From Stercorarius parasiticus (Eukaryota > Chordata > Aves > Charadriiformes > Stercorariidae): a DNA stretch of 64,000 bases. The DNA lies in the NCBI GenBank assembly GCA_013396915.1, contig VWZL01000018.1, forward strand, positions 104,458 through 168,457. The letters run 5' to 3'. The stretch's first letter is position 1; every line of letters begins with the position of its first letter. Positions 1 to 12,423 of the stretch are shown here, in pieces. The notes under the pieces are model-generated. The model was not told the origin of the DNA and ran no database searches. It saw only the letters and a program-made list of their open reading frames with translations. The position numbers and the translations under genes were made by a program.

Positions 1-300
1 GTCCTCAGGAAGGTGCAGAGAGCAATGAGGTCTCCCCTCAGCCTCCTTTTCTCCAAACTAGACAAACCCAAAGTCCTTAGCTGCTCCTCATAGGACATTC
101 CTTCCAGCCCTTTCACCAGCTCTGTTGCCCTCCTCTGGGCACATTCAAGAACCTTCATATCCTTCTTAAATTCTGGGACCCAGAACTGCACACAGTATTC
201 AAGGTGAGTCCTCACCAATGCTTCCTGTAGTCCTTCCATAACACTGTTATCTCCTTCCGGGATTTTTCTTTAACTTCCCCTCTGACCAGGTGCTCTAAGC
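1..300 (-). mobile_element. CR1 LINE fragment, internal part of 3' region
   Basis: The plus strand reads as the reverse complement of the CR1 ORF2 C-terminal region. Landmarks are 'ttttctccaaactagacaa', 'ccagccctttcaccagctc', 'ttgccctcctctgggcac' and 'cccagaactgcacacagta', in the same order as in other avian CR1 copies. The window edge cuts off the 3' end, so the full extent is unknown. The right limit, about 300, is where the 3' end of the next CR1 begins. No intact reading frame survives. CR1 is the dominant non-LTR retrotransposon of birds; this copy is dead. Confidence 0.85.
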
Positions 301-302
301 AT

Positions 303-862
303 GCTCATAGAACAGCCTGGGTTGGAAGGGACCTTGAAAGATCATCTGGTCCAAACTTTCATAGGAAAGAGACCCTAGATAGAATTTGTATAGCGTACTG
401 TCCAGTCATGTCTTGAAAACCTCCAGTGATTGGGACTCTACCACATCACTGGGGACGTTGTTTCAGTGAATAGTTTTTCTCACTGTAGAAAATTTCTTTC
501 TTATGTCAAGATGAAACCTCTTCTGGTGCAACTTGTACCTGTTGCCCGTTGTCTTCTCCATGTGGCTCCATGTGGCTCCATGTGATGAGAGCCTCTGTCC
601 TCTTTGTAGACACCGTTTAAGTACCGGAATACTGTGATGAGGTCCCCCTTGAGCCTTCTCTTCTCCAGAGAGAAAAGACCTACCTCCTTCAGTCTTTCCT
701 GATAGGACAGGTTCTCCAGCCCTTTCATCATCTTTGTGGCCTTCCTTTGGACCCTCTCCAATCTTTCTGTGTCTTTTTGCATTGTGAGACCAGAACTGGA
801 CATAGCACTCCAGTGCCTGACAAGCACAGAGTGCAGCACTTCTGGAGACATATTCTACCATG
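303..862 (-). mobile_element. CR1 LINE, 5'-truncated, with decayed ORF2 C-terminus
   Basis: The 3' end lies at the left ('catagaacagcctgggttgg', then 'gggaccttgaaagatcatct'), so the element is on the minus strand. Minus-strand translation between about 851 and 480 gives the CR1 ORF2 tail: LERVQRKATKMMKGLE, then LSYQERLKEVGLFSLEKRR and LKGDLITVFRYLNG, and in another frame FHLDIRKKFSTVRK. The frame changes near a local triplication of a 10-base unit (ctccatgtgg, 556-585), which adds two units and shifts the frame by 20 bases. The copy is 5'-truncated as usual for CR1, with the left end of homology near 862. It is a pseudogene of the retrotransposon with no sign of activity. Confidence 0.88.
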
Positions 863-1323
863 TCCTCTAGAGGAAAATGTTAACCTCTGCCAGCTTCATG
901 AAATGCATCTATGTTTTGGGTTTGTCTGACATTTTTTTTTTTTAGAAGTGTTTACTTCCTTTCCTTCAGTGTTTCAGAAAAAATAAAATAAACATAAGCA
1001 ACCTTAAAACAAAACCGAAAAAATTATCAAGATAGAAAGCATTTCCTTTTTCCTGGTTTTCACCATGGAACTTAAATGTGTCCCCAACCCACAATTTTTA
1101 TTTTTTTTTTCCTTTTGACCCTATCATCTAATAAAGAAAAAACAACCAACCAACAAAAAAAACCCTCAGAAAACATAAAGCCCAGAAATAAAACAAAATC
1201 AAGGGTAAAAATATTCCTCAGAGAGAGGGTACACCTGTTATGTGCACACAGTTCACTCTGATTCATCAGATCATGTCTTATATCCCAAGACTTGGGTGAC
1301 CGATTCAAACATTTGCTTGCTCC
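863..1323. other. Unannotated spacer with simple tracts
   Basis: No gene or recognised repeat is seen. There are T runs at 932-943 and 1101-1110 and an A/C-rich stretch at about 1134-1200. The short frames on both strands here are made of these tracts and are not supported as genes. Confidence 0.5.
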
Positions 1324-2224
1324 TGTAAGGGATGGACTGTAAATTCCCTGACGAGGGGCAGAAGGCCCTCCAAGCCTTCAACGGAATGCCTCAAACACTC
1401 GCAAGTAAATAAATAATGCAGGCCTGGCCTTCAAAGAACTGATAAAGCTAACACTTCTGGCACCTGAAAGTGTGGGAGAACTGTCTTGTGAAGACAGGAT
1501 AGTTCTGCCACTCATGTGGTGAGCTTGCTAGTCCTCAGTTCTCAAGGCCATTTTGTCTGATGAGTGACCTTTGCTTCATTATCTGCAAAATGCATATGAA
1601 AGGGCACACCCCTGCATATGCTAATGAAGATTATAGAGATCATGCTAAACATGTATGACTATAGCACTCATCTCTCCGCCCAAATCATGCTACACGTCAC
1701 CTGGGAGAAGGGAGAAACCTGAGACGAGGCTGTCCTCAGCAAGCGGGGTGGACCATGATAATTCAGCAAACATAAAAGGGGAAAATAAGTGTCCCTAGGG
1801 GAAAACAAAGAAGAAATAAGAGAAGAAGACAGTGCCTGGGAAGATTCTTCCCAAGAACGAAGACCATACCTGGGAAGATTTTTCCAAGAAAGAAGAAGAT
1901 TATGCCTGGGAAGATTCCCTGAAAAAGACGCTGGAACCAGGACTCGTGATCTCTTTATCTCCGTCTTTTTTCTCTGTCTTTTCCTTTCTGTATCCCTCAG
2001 TTTCTTTTTTCTCTTAGAATTGTTAAGCAACGACCTTAAGTACCGCTTGCCATAAGTTGTTGTATAACTGTTGTTAACTAACAGTATGTATACCCCACCA
2101 CTCGCCATAATTTGTTATATACCTAACCAATTATCATGGACTTGTTAAGACCTATACTAACCATTTTGGTAAGCTAATAAATGTTTCTATATGGACCTTG
2201 AGATTTATCTCACCTTAGTCCTCA
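1324..2224 (+). mobile_element. Solo LTR of an avian endogenous retrovirus
   Basis: The block starts TGTAAGG and ends CCTCA, as expected for TG...CA termini. Inside, in the right order, are a TATA-like 'cataaaagg' (about 1771-1779), a tandem-repeat region (1833-1933), a pyrimidine-rich stretch (about 1950-2018) and an AATAAA poly(A) signal at 2176-2181, followed about 40 bases later by the end. No primer-binding site follows the right end, no polypurine tract precedes the left end, and no second LTR is present, so it reads as a solo LTR left by recombination. I could not find a matching target-site duplication, so the exact ends are uncertain. The family assignment rests on recognition of the avian pattern, not a search. 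Confidence 0.65.
1833..1933 (+). repeat. Three imperfect 34-36-base tandem repeats inside the LTR
   Basis: Copies start at 1833, 1867 and 1903 with the shared core 'cctgggaagatt', followed by a purine-rich 'ccaagaa(c/a)gaag' type tail in the first two; the third is divergent. The spacing (34 then 36) is not a multiple of three throughout, so this is not protein-coding. Repeats at this place in an LTR, around the U3/R boundary, are often transcriptional elements; that role is inferred. Confidence 0.7.
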
Positions 2225-3230
2225 CCATTGAGAATTTACGAATCTGAAGTCACTTACCCCCCTCTTTACTGAGAGTGGGAAATGACAACTCCCTGAAGCT
2301 ATAAGATGACAAAAGTGCATCCCTCACAAAGATCCTATGAAAATGGAGAATCACAGATTAAACAAGCAAACAAGGAAAAACTTATTTTCCCAATGTCCTG
2401 CCCATTGGTAAAAGAGAGCTTGTTTTTTTGTTTGGGATTTTTTCCCCTTGAAGTGATATGTATTTACTAGACTATGCCATACCGAATGATACCCATATGC
2501 GAGTATATATACATACAAACACAATCATTTTTCACACAAGCCCAGGCAGACCTCAAATGCATTACCAGCCTCAACAACAGCAACAAGACATTCTCTTACC
2601 AAAAACACCTGAGGATCCCATTTCTTCTTTAAAAACTGCCTCTTACCACCTCTAAAATATCCTTCAAGTTTCCTCTATTGCACCTACAATTCACTCTAAA
2701 ATACCTACAGCCACCGAGGAATATACTGATATCTAAATGTCATATCACTGTGGAGTTTCCTTCAAATTCTCATACTCTTGGGTTTCAGACAAGCCAGAAG
2801 GTAATTTCAGTGCAGAGGTGCAGATCACAGAATGTGGTTCCACTTCTAGATCTATTATCACCTGGTAATAAAAGCATACACTATATAACTTCTTTCAAAG
2901 ACTTGTAACTGAAAGGTACCAAATCTCCTCATAACAGCAGAATGATCCCTGGAATGTAGTTTACCATTTTTGTATGCATATGTTTGATCCAACCTCAAGC
3001 TAGTAATATTGATAAAAAACCTGTTATTTCCAAAGATATTTTCCAGTCTATTTCATGGAAATGATCTAGGTTGCCCTGATGGAAGCTTTTACATGAATAT
3101 GAACTTTTTTAATACAACCCCTAAATTCTAAAATATGTTTACCAGGGGTATCAGCTCTGACCGAAACACCTCTCTGTGGCCTCACCAGGCAATTATTAGC
3201 ACTAGTCTAACTTTAAAGTCCTTCTGAGTT
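2225..3230. other. Unannotated AT-rich DNA
   Basis: No gene, RNA or recognised repeat is seen. A short CAACAG-type run at about 2570-2586 gives glutamines in one frame but is too short and isolated to support a gene. Confidence 0.5.
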
Positions 3231-3339
3231 TTAGTATTAGTATTTATTAGTATTAATATTAGTATGTAATTGTATGTATTAGTATGTATTCGTATTTATT
3301 CATATTCGTATTTGTATTCATATTAGTATTAGTATTAGA
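3231..3339. repeat. A/T-rich minisatellite (TTAGTA/TATTCGTA variants)
   Basis: About 110 bases are built from degenerate units such as TTAGTA, TTAGTATG and TATTCGTA, with clear periodicity but many substitutions. The right side carries a C/G variant (ATTCGTA), and both ends return to TTAGTATTAG. No coding or structural role is visible. Confidence 0.8.
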
Positions 3340-6300
3340 AGTTGTGTTATTAACCAAGATACACCCAACTAAATCGCATTACTAAAATGTAAGGTAGCCT
3401 GGGAACCTGTAAAATTATTATAGCTTGCTCTACAAGGGAATATTCCAAGATTCATGCCTCTGTTATTTCTCAAAGTGATGTTGTGGAACAGAACCTTGTC
3501 ATACATCTCTTTCTTCCATGTGTCTCCTTATTTTACTATCTGTGGACTGGCAAATCAGGCGATGAAGATGAACTCGCTCTGCGTACAGGCACACACTGAT
3601 CTCTGCCCCCTACCTTTTGCTCCTGCCTGCCCTTTGCTTTATTCTTTAGTGACTAAATAGGTATTATTCTTCCATGTTTACTATTACTTTCTGACACATT
3701 AAAAGATACTGCTTTTAGTATGGCCAGTATTAGGAAGTGGTAGTAACCTTCATTGTAGTAAAATGACAGTGGTGTACTATCCAGGAAAAGGAATGCAGGG
3801 AGAGTGGTTGGCCAAATCTAACCATGCCTGTGTGTCTTATAACAATTATCAATATATAATAAAAGGGGGAGTCACATTAGAACACATGTCTTCATGGATT
3901 ATTGAGGGAAAAAAACTTATGTTGCATGTACAAAAACATACTAAAGCTAGAGGAAAGTCATTAAAGAACTGCTGGCTTTTTTGCCTGATTACTTTAGTTC
4001 TGAGCTTTGTACTGAGAAGTGGCATGGCTTTCTTAATACACATTTAAAGTACAGCTTTGTAGTTTATTATTTATTCATGCTATAGGATGACCCTTTGGAT
4101 TTTTCTTAGGATTCACAAAAGGCTGATTGTTAAACGAGAAGCAATAACCTACTGATCTCAAAAGAGGGAGAGCATTCACAGACTGTCAATAAACACATCA
4201 AAAGGAAGCTAAATCCACAAGCTAATTAAGTAAGTCTCTGCAGATGAGCAGAGGTGGACTGAAGTATGTTTCAGAAGACTCTCATTACTTGGATGTATTT
4301 GTTACCTGAATAAATATAACATTCTGCAGACTCCACTGTTCAGTTCCATTCATCTTCTGTCTGACTAATGAAAATGCGTCCGACAAACCGAGTTAATTAT
4401 CCTTGCTCCATACTAACCCTGTGAGCATCCCCAGGAAAAAATATGAGATTTTTCATTCAGTGCCTGGGTACCACAGAAATAGGGTTGTTAGAATAACTGG
4501 TTTCTGATTGCTGTCAGAAATACTTTGATAAATCAAAGCATTAATCCTGCTTATTGCTTTTCACTATGAGGCACTACATTTCACCTCTAGATGAAGATTT
4601 GATCCATAGTCTTTTAAATCCCATTAATTCAGACTTACTTAACTTACTGTCATGAAGGTTTTCTGTCTGATCATTTGTCCTTTTAGTAGAAGCTTGCTTT
4701 ATTAGAGAAATTTTGGAACACAAGGTTGCCTTTGGGTCAAAGGCTTTGGGTCATTGCCCATGTCTGCTAGCAAAAAGATTTTTAAAACTGTATTTTTCTT
4801 TAACAAAAGCTAATACTCATATGTACTTAAAGGAGTCCAAAAGCTAGACCTTCAAAGAAAATATAGAGCATCATTCTTCAGATTTTATATTACAATACTG
4901 CAAGAAGAAAGAGTTACTGTGGCGTTCAGCACAGCTCCTGCATTTTTTCAGAGAAATGGGCACTGCAGAAGAGAAGGGAAAATCCTATACAATGCACGTG
5001 TTTTTTTGTGTTGGTTTCTTTTTTTTTTTTTTTTTTCCTCATCACTCCTTGCCCATTTCCTTGGACCACTTATTCCCATTTGTGAAAACTCCCAGGCAGC
5101 ACTCCGGCCATTCAGAGAAAAAAACAAATTGTCACTTCTCCATTCCATGGCAGAAACCTGATATTTGTTAGAAATAGAAATACTTTTTGTTATATTGAAC
5201 ACAGTACACAGTATTGAATGTAAATAGAAGACATGCAAAGATTAGAAATGTAGAATATATTCAGAGGTGAACCATAGTAATAAAACATTTCAGCAAATTC
5301 CAAACCTCCTTTGAGTATATACATAACTCCTGTTTGTGCAATGGTGGGAAAAGGTAAAAGAAGCTAAGGAAAAATTTTTGAAATAAAAGTATAGCAATGT
5401 TCATAAGCTACTATATAAATACAGTTGTATTTGATGCAAATTTACCTTTAAAACTGAGAACAGTAGAATAGAGGAGTAACCCAGCAGCAAACAGGGAGTG
5501 AAAGCCAAATCAGTGTTGCCAGATTTTTTAATTACTGCAATCCAACGAGCAGAAGCATATACTGGTGAGGAGTACTAGCAGGAGAGACAGAAACGATAGT
5601 CACGGTATGCAGCAGTTAGGTAGCATCCCCATTCCAAAGAAGCTGCCTTAGACATTATTCTGACTGAAATTTAATTCTTCATACCATAGATATTGTGGGT
5701 TTGATCCAGCTTGTTCTTAAGTGAAAGGAAAAAGAAAACATTTTTTTTTAGTGATGTGTTGTATGGGCATTTTGGAAGGTGCGTTCTGGAAGATGGGTCA
5801 CTGATTGCTCTGTACATATTATGGCAGAAAATGAAGGCTAGGTAGCACATATTTTTTTCTTTTAAACCCCTCCCTGCAGTTTTGTCCCCAGTTCTGCTAA
5901 TATACTGATGTGCAGTTTTGTGAATAAGCTTTATTAAGCACCAATGCAGCTTTTCTTAAGTCACGTATCCTACTGCTCCTCACCTACATGAATGGTGCTA
6001 TCCAAATTTAAACCAGCTGTCGTTCTGAATGATGGCAAATACTGCACTATAGTGTTATTTTTCTCTACTTGATTGCGTTGAAATATCTCTGTTGTGTTTT
6101 TCAGGCTCAGAATGGGTCTGTTGGCTTTATTCAGAAAACAAGAGAAGCAGTGGACTTCCACAGATTTATACCCATGAAATTCTGATGGCATGGAAAAGCC
6201 GTGCCAGGAGACTGATTGAGTTACTTCAGCAAACTATTAAGACTTGAGTTAAAAAATATATAGTAACAGATTTTAGTCAAATAAATTAAGAAAGCATTGA

Positions 6301-9300
6301 TATTGCACACAATAATACCTGAAATTAGAATGAAATGATGGAGATCTCACTGGAAGAGCATGAGAAGTATCACAATATGTACAGGGATATTTTTCAGTGC
6401 TTTCTAAAATTACATAATCAAACAACAGTGAAGAAAAAAAAAGCTAAAATGTTTAGCATGTCACAACAAAGACTGTAAAGGAGAAATTCTAAATCCTTCC
6501 CCCCACATAGTTAAAATAAAGAGCTTTGAATTAAATTAATTTCTATTGGAAAATGATTCTAAAATGATGTCAAAATGCGATATTGAAAATTGTATTGACT
6601 GCAAACTTCATCCTTTCAGCCCTTCAAGACAGCTAAAAAATTCTTACTGTCAATATAACTGGCATGAAAGCTCTCCTACATACAGTAGCACAGGAAGGAC
6701 AGAAAAAGAGTCCAAATACAATTTGTTGAAATATATGAGAAATCCTTCCTTATTGACTTTGATAAAGTCATGCTTAAGAGCAACATTCTGTCAGACCCAA
6801 AGGGGAACAAAATATGTAATACTGTTGTGGTAAAGTGTACTGCCACTCTTTCCCCATTAAATATGTTGCAAACATAACTCTTCCTCTGTGATAAGAATTT
6901 GAAAATTAACTTTCATTAGTCAGTAGTACTAAATCAGTGTAAATTTGTTGCAAGTATAGAATGTCCAAAAACTTAATTAGTTCACTCACTATTAATTGAA
7001 AAATATCAAAGGGAGTGGCTTTCCAGTGACAGAAACCTATCTTCATCTACTTTGTAGAAAATCTAAGTGATTAAATAAAATTTGCAGTATGTGTTGCAAT
7101 ATGGATTGCATTAACAACTGCTGTTCTACTGTATTGAGAAGTTCTGCCCAACAGAACAGAGTTTTGTTGTGTCCACAATTCAAAATAATTTCAGATAGAG
7201 GGCCTTCTTCAACATAAAACACTGGCTACGACAAACATCTGCTGTTTAAACACAGGACCATCACTGAGAATGATATGAGTACCATTAGCAAAAGGGAATG
7301 ACTTTCCAAGAAAATGAAAATAATTCAGAGAAAGTTGAAAATATGTTTGATTTTTGTATTTAAAAAAGAAAAATTGGGAAATTCCTGCACTTGTTTACAG
7401 TACAATAATTCATTAGGAGACTGTTTATTCTTCTGAAGCAACTACCAGTTTGCTGGTAATAATTCCCAAGTAAGTAGGATGCAGATAAATCTACATTAAG
7501 AGAAAGCAGTTAGAAGCGATGCAAAGGCACAATGGTTTCTACAAAATAACAATATTAACATGCTGTGTATGACAAAAAAAAAAAGTTAAATGCATTTAAA
7601 CATTTTAAAACCATAATTAGCCCATATTAAGATACCTTGTATTCTTTTTGAATGTCAGTCTTCCTGTACTATAAATCAAAACTGATGGAAGCAATGAAAT
7701 AATGTTGTTTGAGATCATAGATACTACCACACAACTGGAAATGAGATAGACTTTCATTACAGTTTCAGGAGTATTTCCTCCTCCCTACCTCCAGTATTCC
7801 TCAGCAGCTGTAAATTGTAAGCTTCTCTTTTAAGTCCTTTAGCTCTTATAGAAAAATTTGGAAAGGCCACTAACAATTTTTTGTCTTCTAACAGAGTAAA
7901 TGTAAACTTTTATTACATATCCTGATCCTAATTCATGATTTCATGCAAGCTTGTACTTGTTATTAATCTTCTGGTATCTGCATAAATTACTCCGAAGATC
8001 AGAGAGGTGCAACAAATGCCTTTAGATAAACATAGCCTTAACAATACAAACATAGCTGGGATACCAGTTACTTTCTGAATTAGATTCTGAGTCAAGAAGC
8101 AGAGATATCATGTGTCACTCAAACAATTAAGAGAGTTAAAAGGTCGAATTGCATATATAAACCTGTGAGTTATCTTTAATTCTCAATACTTTGTAGAGTA
8201 TGGGTTTTTTGCATTTACTCAAAAATTATATAAGCTATTCATCCATACACAAATATTATAATTCGTTCACAGATAACTTATTAAAAGGCATTGATCTCAG
8301 CATTTTCATTGACTAGTGGTTGGGTACCACTTCCCAGATTCAAGTGCACTATTACGTATTTGGGAACATTTTCAGAATATTGTTGCATTCCTTCAACGGA
8401 GAAAATTCTTTTAGAATTCTTGCTATGTAACAGTAACATGTATCGTATTTATTTTGAAACAACATGTCCTCTAAAGAATGCAGTTATTCATCCTTGTTAC
8501 AATCTATTATGTTCCATCAGTCCACCATGTGGGTATTTAATTTTGATGCCATGAATATGAACCAGGATTCAAATTACTCCAAAATGTTTGCAATGCCACA
8601 GATTTTATTTTCTCAATTTAGCAAAGACTACACTTGTGGAAATAAAGTGTATTGTTTATTCATGTAAAGCTTAGGGTCTCAAGTCAGCGATGCTCAAAGA
8701 ATTCTGACACCAATTCAACAGCAACAGAAATTCTCATTTGGGAATATATAAGGACATGCAAAGCCTAATTAAACTATGAATGAGGAGTAATTGTATTTAA
8801 AATGAAAACTTAAAAAAAAATTTTAATAATAATATTAGATTATTATTTACATAATATTTAGGCAAATATGCATCTTGACTTCCTGAGACTTTGAATTCAA
8901 GCCAGTCAAAAAGAATTTCAATGTTTCCATGTCAGTTGCTTTTGCAGGGCTGAACTGTAGCTCTAAGGAATGCATAGCACATAGATGTGATGTCTGAAGG
9001 GCAGTTTAGGCAACCTTGGATTATATTACGATTTTTAATCTCTTATTCTGGATTTTAGTTTCTCCCTTGTTGCAAGGCTGGGAAAGGAACATACTCTCCT
9101 TAAAAGATCATTACCTTGGTAAAAATTAGAGAAGTTCTTTTGTAAGTGTATTGGCTCTAATGCGCACAAACAATTCACTTTCAGTATTTTCAGGGCCTTC
9201 ATTTACCCAGGGAATCTGCTCTTACAAATTTAAAATTCTACCAACTATGTTATATATGGTGAAAATATTTAGACTCTTTGCACTAATTATACACGTTATT

Positions 9301-11634
9301 ATAATTTTCAGTAGCATTTATCTATTTACTGGTTTTGTGAAGCTAACTGCTTTGCAGGGTTCCTCATCTGATTTATATTTCACATGGAAGCACACAGTTT
9401 TTTAGCTTCTACTTTAGGTATTACGCAACCTGAATGCAAAGAGGAAAGGTGGAGTTGGTGCCAGGGAGAACAGCCAAGTAGTTCCAGTTCAGGTAAATTT
9501 CTCAAGAGGAAACATCCCTGTGGTGATGTTACTTTGAATTCTTTATGGGACTCCCAAAAGTGACAGATGCCTCCAGGCCTCCAAATTAGAAAACCTAGAT
9601 CTGCTTCTAGGAAAAGCACAACCTGTGCTTTTTTGTAGCCTAGTTTCAAGGAAAGATAATGTGTATGAACCACAGCTACTCAGGTGGAAAGTTGTAGGCT
9701 GTTCATTAAAGGACTAAATCATGGGCTGCGGTGACTACCATGTAGCTTAAAGCTTCTCTGCTCTATAATTACCCTTCAAGCTTACTGTTCTCTTTTCCTT
9801 GTCGTTCTGTATATTAATTAAGTGGAACAAGTAACATTCAAAAATCACTTTTATTGAATTTGAACTGGGCTTAAACGTGACTAATGTGTACACCTGGTGT
9901 ATGCAAAGTTTTGCCTTATAGAAAATATACACAGAAACAAATTAAGGTGATTCTACTTAAACATTTTGAAGACTGTATGAGAATGTGAGGCATAGTATCC
10001 CATTGCAATTTCTGAAAGGTTGCTTAGACCAACCTGGATGGCTTTGCACCAGACCATACAAAGAACTCTTATTCCTCTGAACTTTAAGATCAAATCACCA
10101 AATTTGGGTCTGTAAGAAAGATGCAGTTGACACTTAACCTTTGTCTGTGAATACTGAGAAAAATGCCCTTTGCCCTGGCCCTGCCCAAGCCACACCAGCT
10201 ACACTGTCCCCACTGCCTTGCCCAAGCCAGAACCAGCCTCATTGCTGCTGCCTCAACTGGTCATCCCTGGCCCGCAGGCCCCAGTTCTGACAACTTCTAT
10301 GCGTCTATATTTTTCTTTGTGAGAAAGGACTTGTCTACCACACCCCTCCTAACTTTATTTATGAGTGTTCTGATGAGTAAACCTAAGAGACAGCTCAGAA
10401 ATAATAGAATTTCACTACCTGTTTTCACAGTTTAGCAATTTTTAAATAGAAGCATAGATACTTAAAAAAACCATAATGAAATACCATTATAATAGAGCTC
10501 CTCTAAAGAAAATCCTAACTTACTTAGTGATGTTTTACACGCACTTTTTGTTGCCAAGTAAAACAGAGCAACGAGAATGCCTACCTTTGCTCAAGTCATT
10601 GAAACATCAACATCTTTAGCTGAAATTTTGTCTGACCACTGCCTAGAAGAAAGATCTGAAAATCCAAGGAAAAGCACTTCAGTTACCTCATATAAACTAA
10701 AACTAATTGTTGTTAAAAAAAAATAATTCTTTAATGAAAGGGCAAGTCTATTCTTCCAAGCTAAGTATAACAAGTGATTCGTTCTGAGCATAAATATCTC
10801 AAAACTTCTATCTGTACTGAAAGCATTTCTATCTTGCCATTTCAAAAGTTTAAATATAAGCATAAAATATACATTTAACAGAAGAAGAAAGAAAGGGATC
10901 TATATGGTACACACTCTTTGGAACCGATATAATAATTCTAAAGGAATTATAATGACTTCTCTCTATTGGAAAGGGAAGCATGACTACCTTGTCACTCTAT
11001 TAGTGACGAGTATATAATCAGGTACAATATAACTGAAAAAACAAATATGTTAGAGCTTCAAAATATGAAATATGGAAATAGATTGTAGCGTCATTTGCAC
11101 GGATATACCCAAAACACTACTTATTTCGCTGCAGAAATTTTCATTCTAATTAGATTTTTATTTTCTGAATTTAAGCATTTCTGAACTGTTTTTCCAGTCT
11201 TCTTTTCAACTGGTGGAAAATATCTCAAGTTTTTGTTTTTCATTAGTTTTTCAAAATATTTTAGCGAGACTTCTCCATTCTGACCATGTGGTATTATTAA
11301 CAATCCATTGTAAATGTATTGTCATAAAATATGGAGATCTAGTGTTAAAGGCATAAGTATGAACAATTCCAAATTCTTTTTACAACAGAATTTACAAGAA
11401 GTTAAGCAGCTGGGTATAAGATGAGCCATCACTTTCTATTCCAAACAGGGAAATGCAAGACTTTAATTTGTCTTTCATTCATTTTACATCTGGACTCCAG
11501 ATTCGTGCTTTAGGAAATCAGGCAGCTGCACTCTGCATTTATTGATATATAATTTTATTTTAACCATAGAACAGTAACCAGACACAAAGCTTGTCAGTGG
11601 CTTCAAACATAAAGGTTGAACCATTTTGGTAATA
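3340..11634. other. Long unannotated stretch, mostly featureless
   Basis: No supported gene. Simple tracts include a T run at 5019-5036. A GC-richer patch at 10163-10290 carries a local imperfect duplication (see findings). Open frames of 60-97 codons are scattered on both strands, but none has recognisable protein motifs or neighbouring splice signals I would defend. The rest is AT-rich with no visible higher-order structure. Confidence 0.5.
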
Positions 11635-12003
11635 AAACTGAATCACAGAATCATAGAGTGGTTTGGATTGGAAGGGACCTTAAAGATCATCTAGTTCCAA
11701 CCCCCCTGCCATGGGCAGGGACACCTCCCACTAGACCAGGCTGCTCAAAGTCCCATCCAGCCTGGCCTTGAACACTTCTGGGGATGGGGCATCAACAACT
11801 TCTCTGGGCAACCTCTTCCAGTGTCTCACCACCCTTACAGTAAATTTTTTTTTCTAATCTAAATCTACTATCTAGTTCATCTAATCTCTAATTCATCTAA
11901 TCTAAATCTCTACCTAAATCTCTAAATCTCTTCCGCTCTCTAAATCCCTAATTCATCTAATCTAAATCTACCCTTTTCCAGTTTGAAGCCATTACCCCTC
12001 AAA
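11635..12003 (-). mobile_element. CR1 LINE 3' end with internal simple-repeat expansion
   Basis: It starts with the inverted CR1 3' terminus ('aatcacagaatcatagagtg') and continues through the classic 3' region ('gccatgggcagggacacctc', 'ccatccagcctggccttgaa', 'ctctgggcaacctcttccag'). It nearly matches the copy at 63892-64000 over their shared part. Past 11850 the normally short 'ctaatctaaatct' segment is expanded to over 100 bases, after which CR1 sequence resumes ('ctacccttttccagtttgaa', then 'gccattacccct') and ends near 12003. It is a 5'-truncated, non-functional insertion. Confidence 0.92.
11851..11975. repeat. (CTAATCTAAATCT)-type tandem array within CR1
   Basis: Repeated units such as 'ctaatctaaatctct', 'attcatctaatct' and 'cctaaatctctaaatct' alternate for about 125 bases. 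Related CR1 copies carry only one or two such units here, so this is a local expansion after insertion. Confidence 0.8.
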
Positions 12004-12423
12004 AGGACTTATGTAAAATAATTAGAATTATTAAAAGAACTGAAATAAAAATTCTGAGATAATGATCTTAGGTTAGAAATATTCTGGGAAAAATAGCTTA
12101 GATTACCAGATTTAAGAGAAGGGTCTGCTAGACCAGATCCGCTCTAGCAGGAAGTATTCAGGAAGAAACTAGAGGACATCAAAGTATGTCCATGACTTCC
12201 AAGCTGATGCATGTTAAATAAGCATCATCACTCGGGCTTAGCACACACCCCATACTACAAGGAAAGGCCAAGTCCAAGATTCCTCAAAATTCCAGCTGTT
12301 TTGTAGGCATGTGACTATGGTGCCACCCAGGCATTGGTCTTATATCAACACCTCAAAAACAGACAGAAAATGAAAGGATAAACTGGATGTCGTGTTGCTG
12401 ACAGACCATGCTTGCCTTTGAGA
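12004..12423. other. Unannotated spacer before LTR
   Basis: No gene is seen. The right part occupies the place where the 5' portion of the following LTR would be expected but does not resemble it, suggesting that the LTR is 5'-truncated or that its U3 start has diverged. Confidence 0.45.

Noticed and set aside
1789..2055. Plus-strand frame with repeated WED/ERR-type peptide units
   Set aside because: The repeats are the LTR tandem repeats; their spacing (34 and 36 bases) shifts frame, so they are not a protein repeat.
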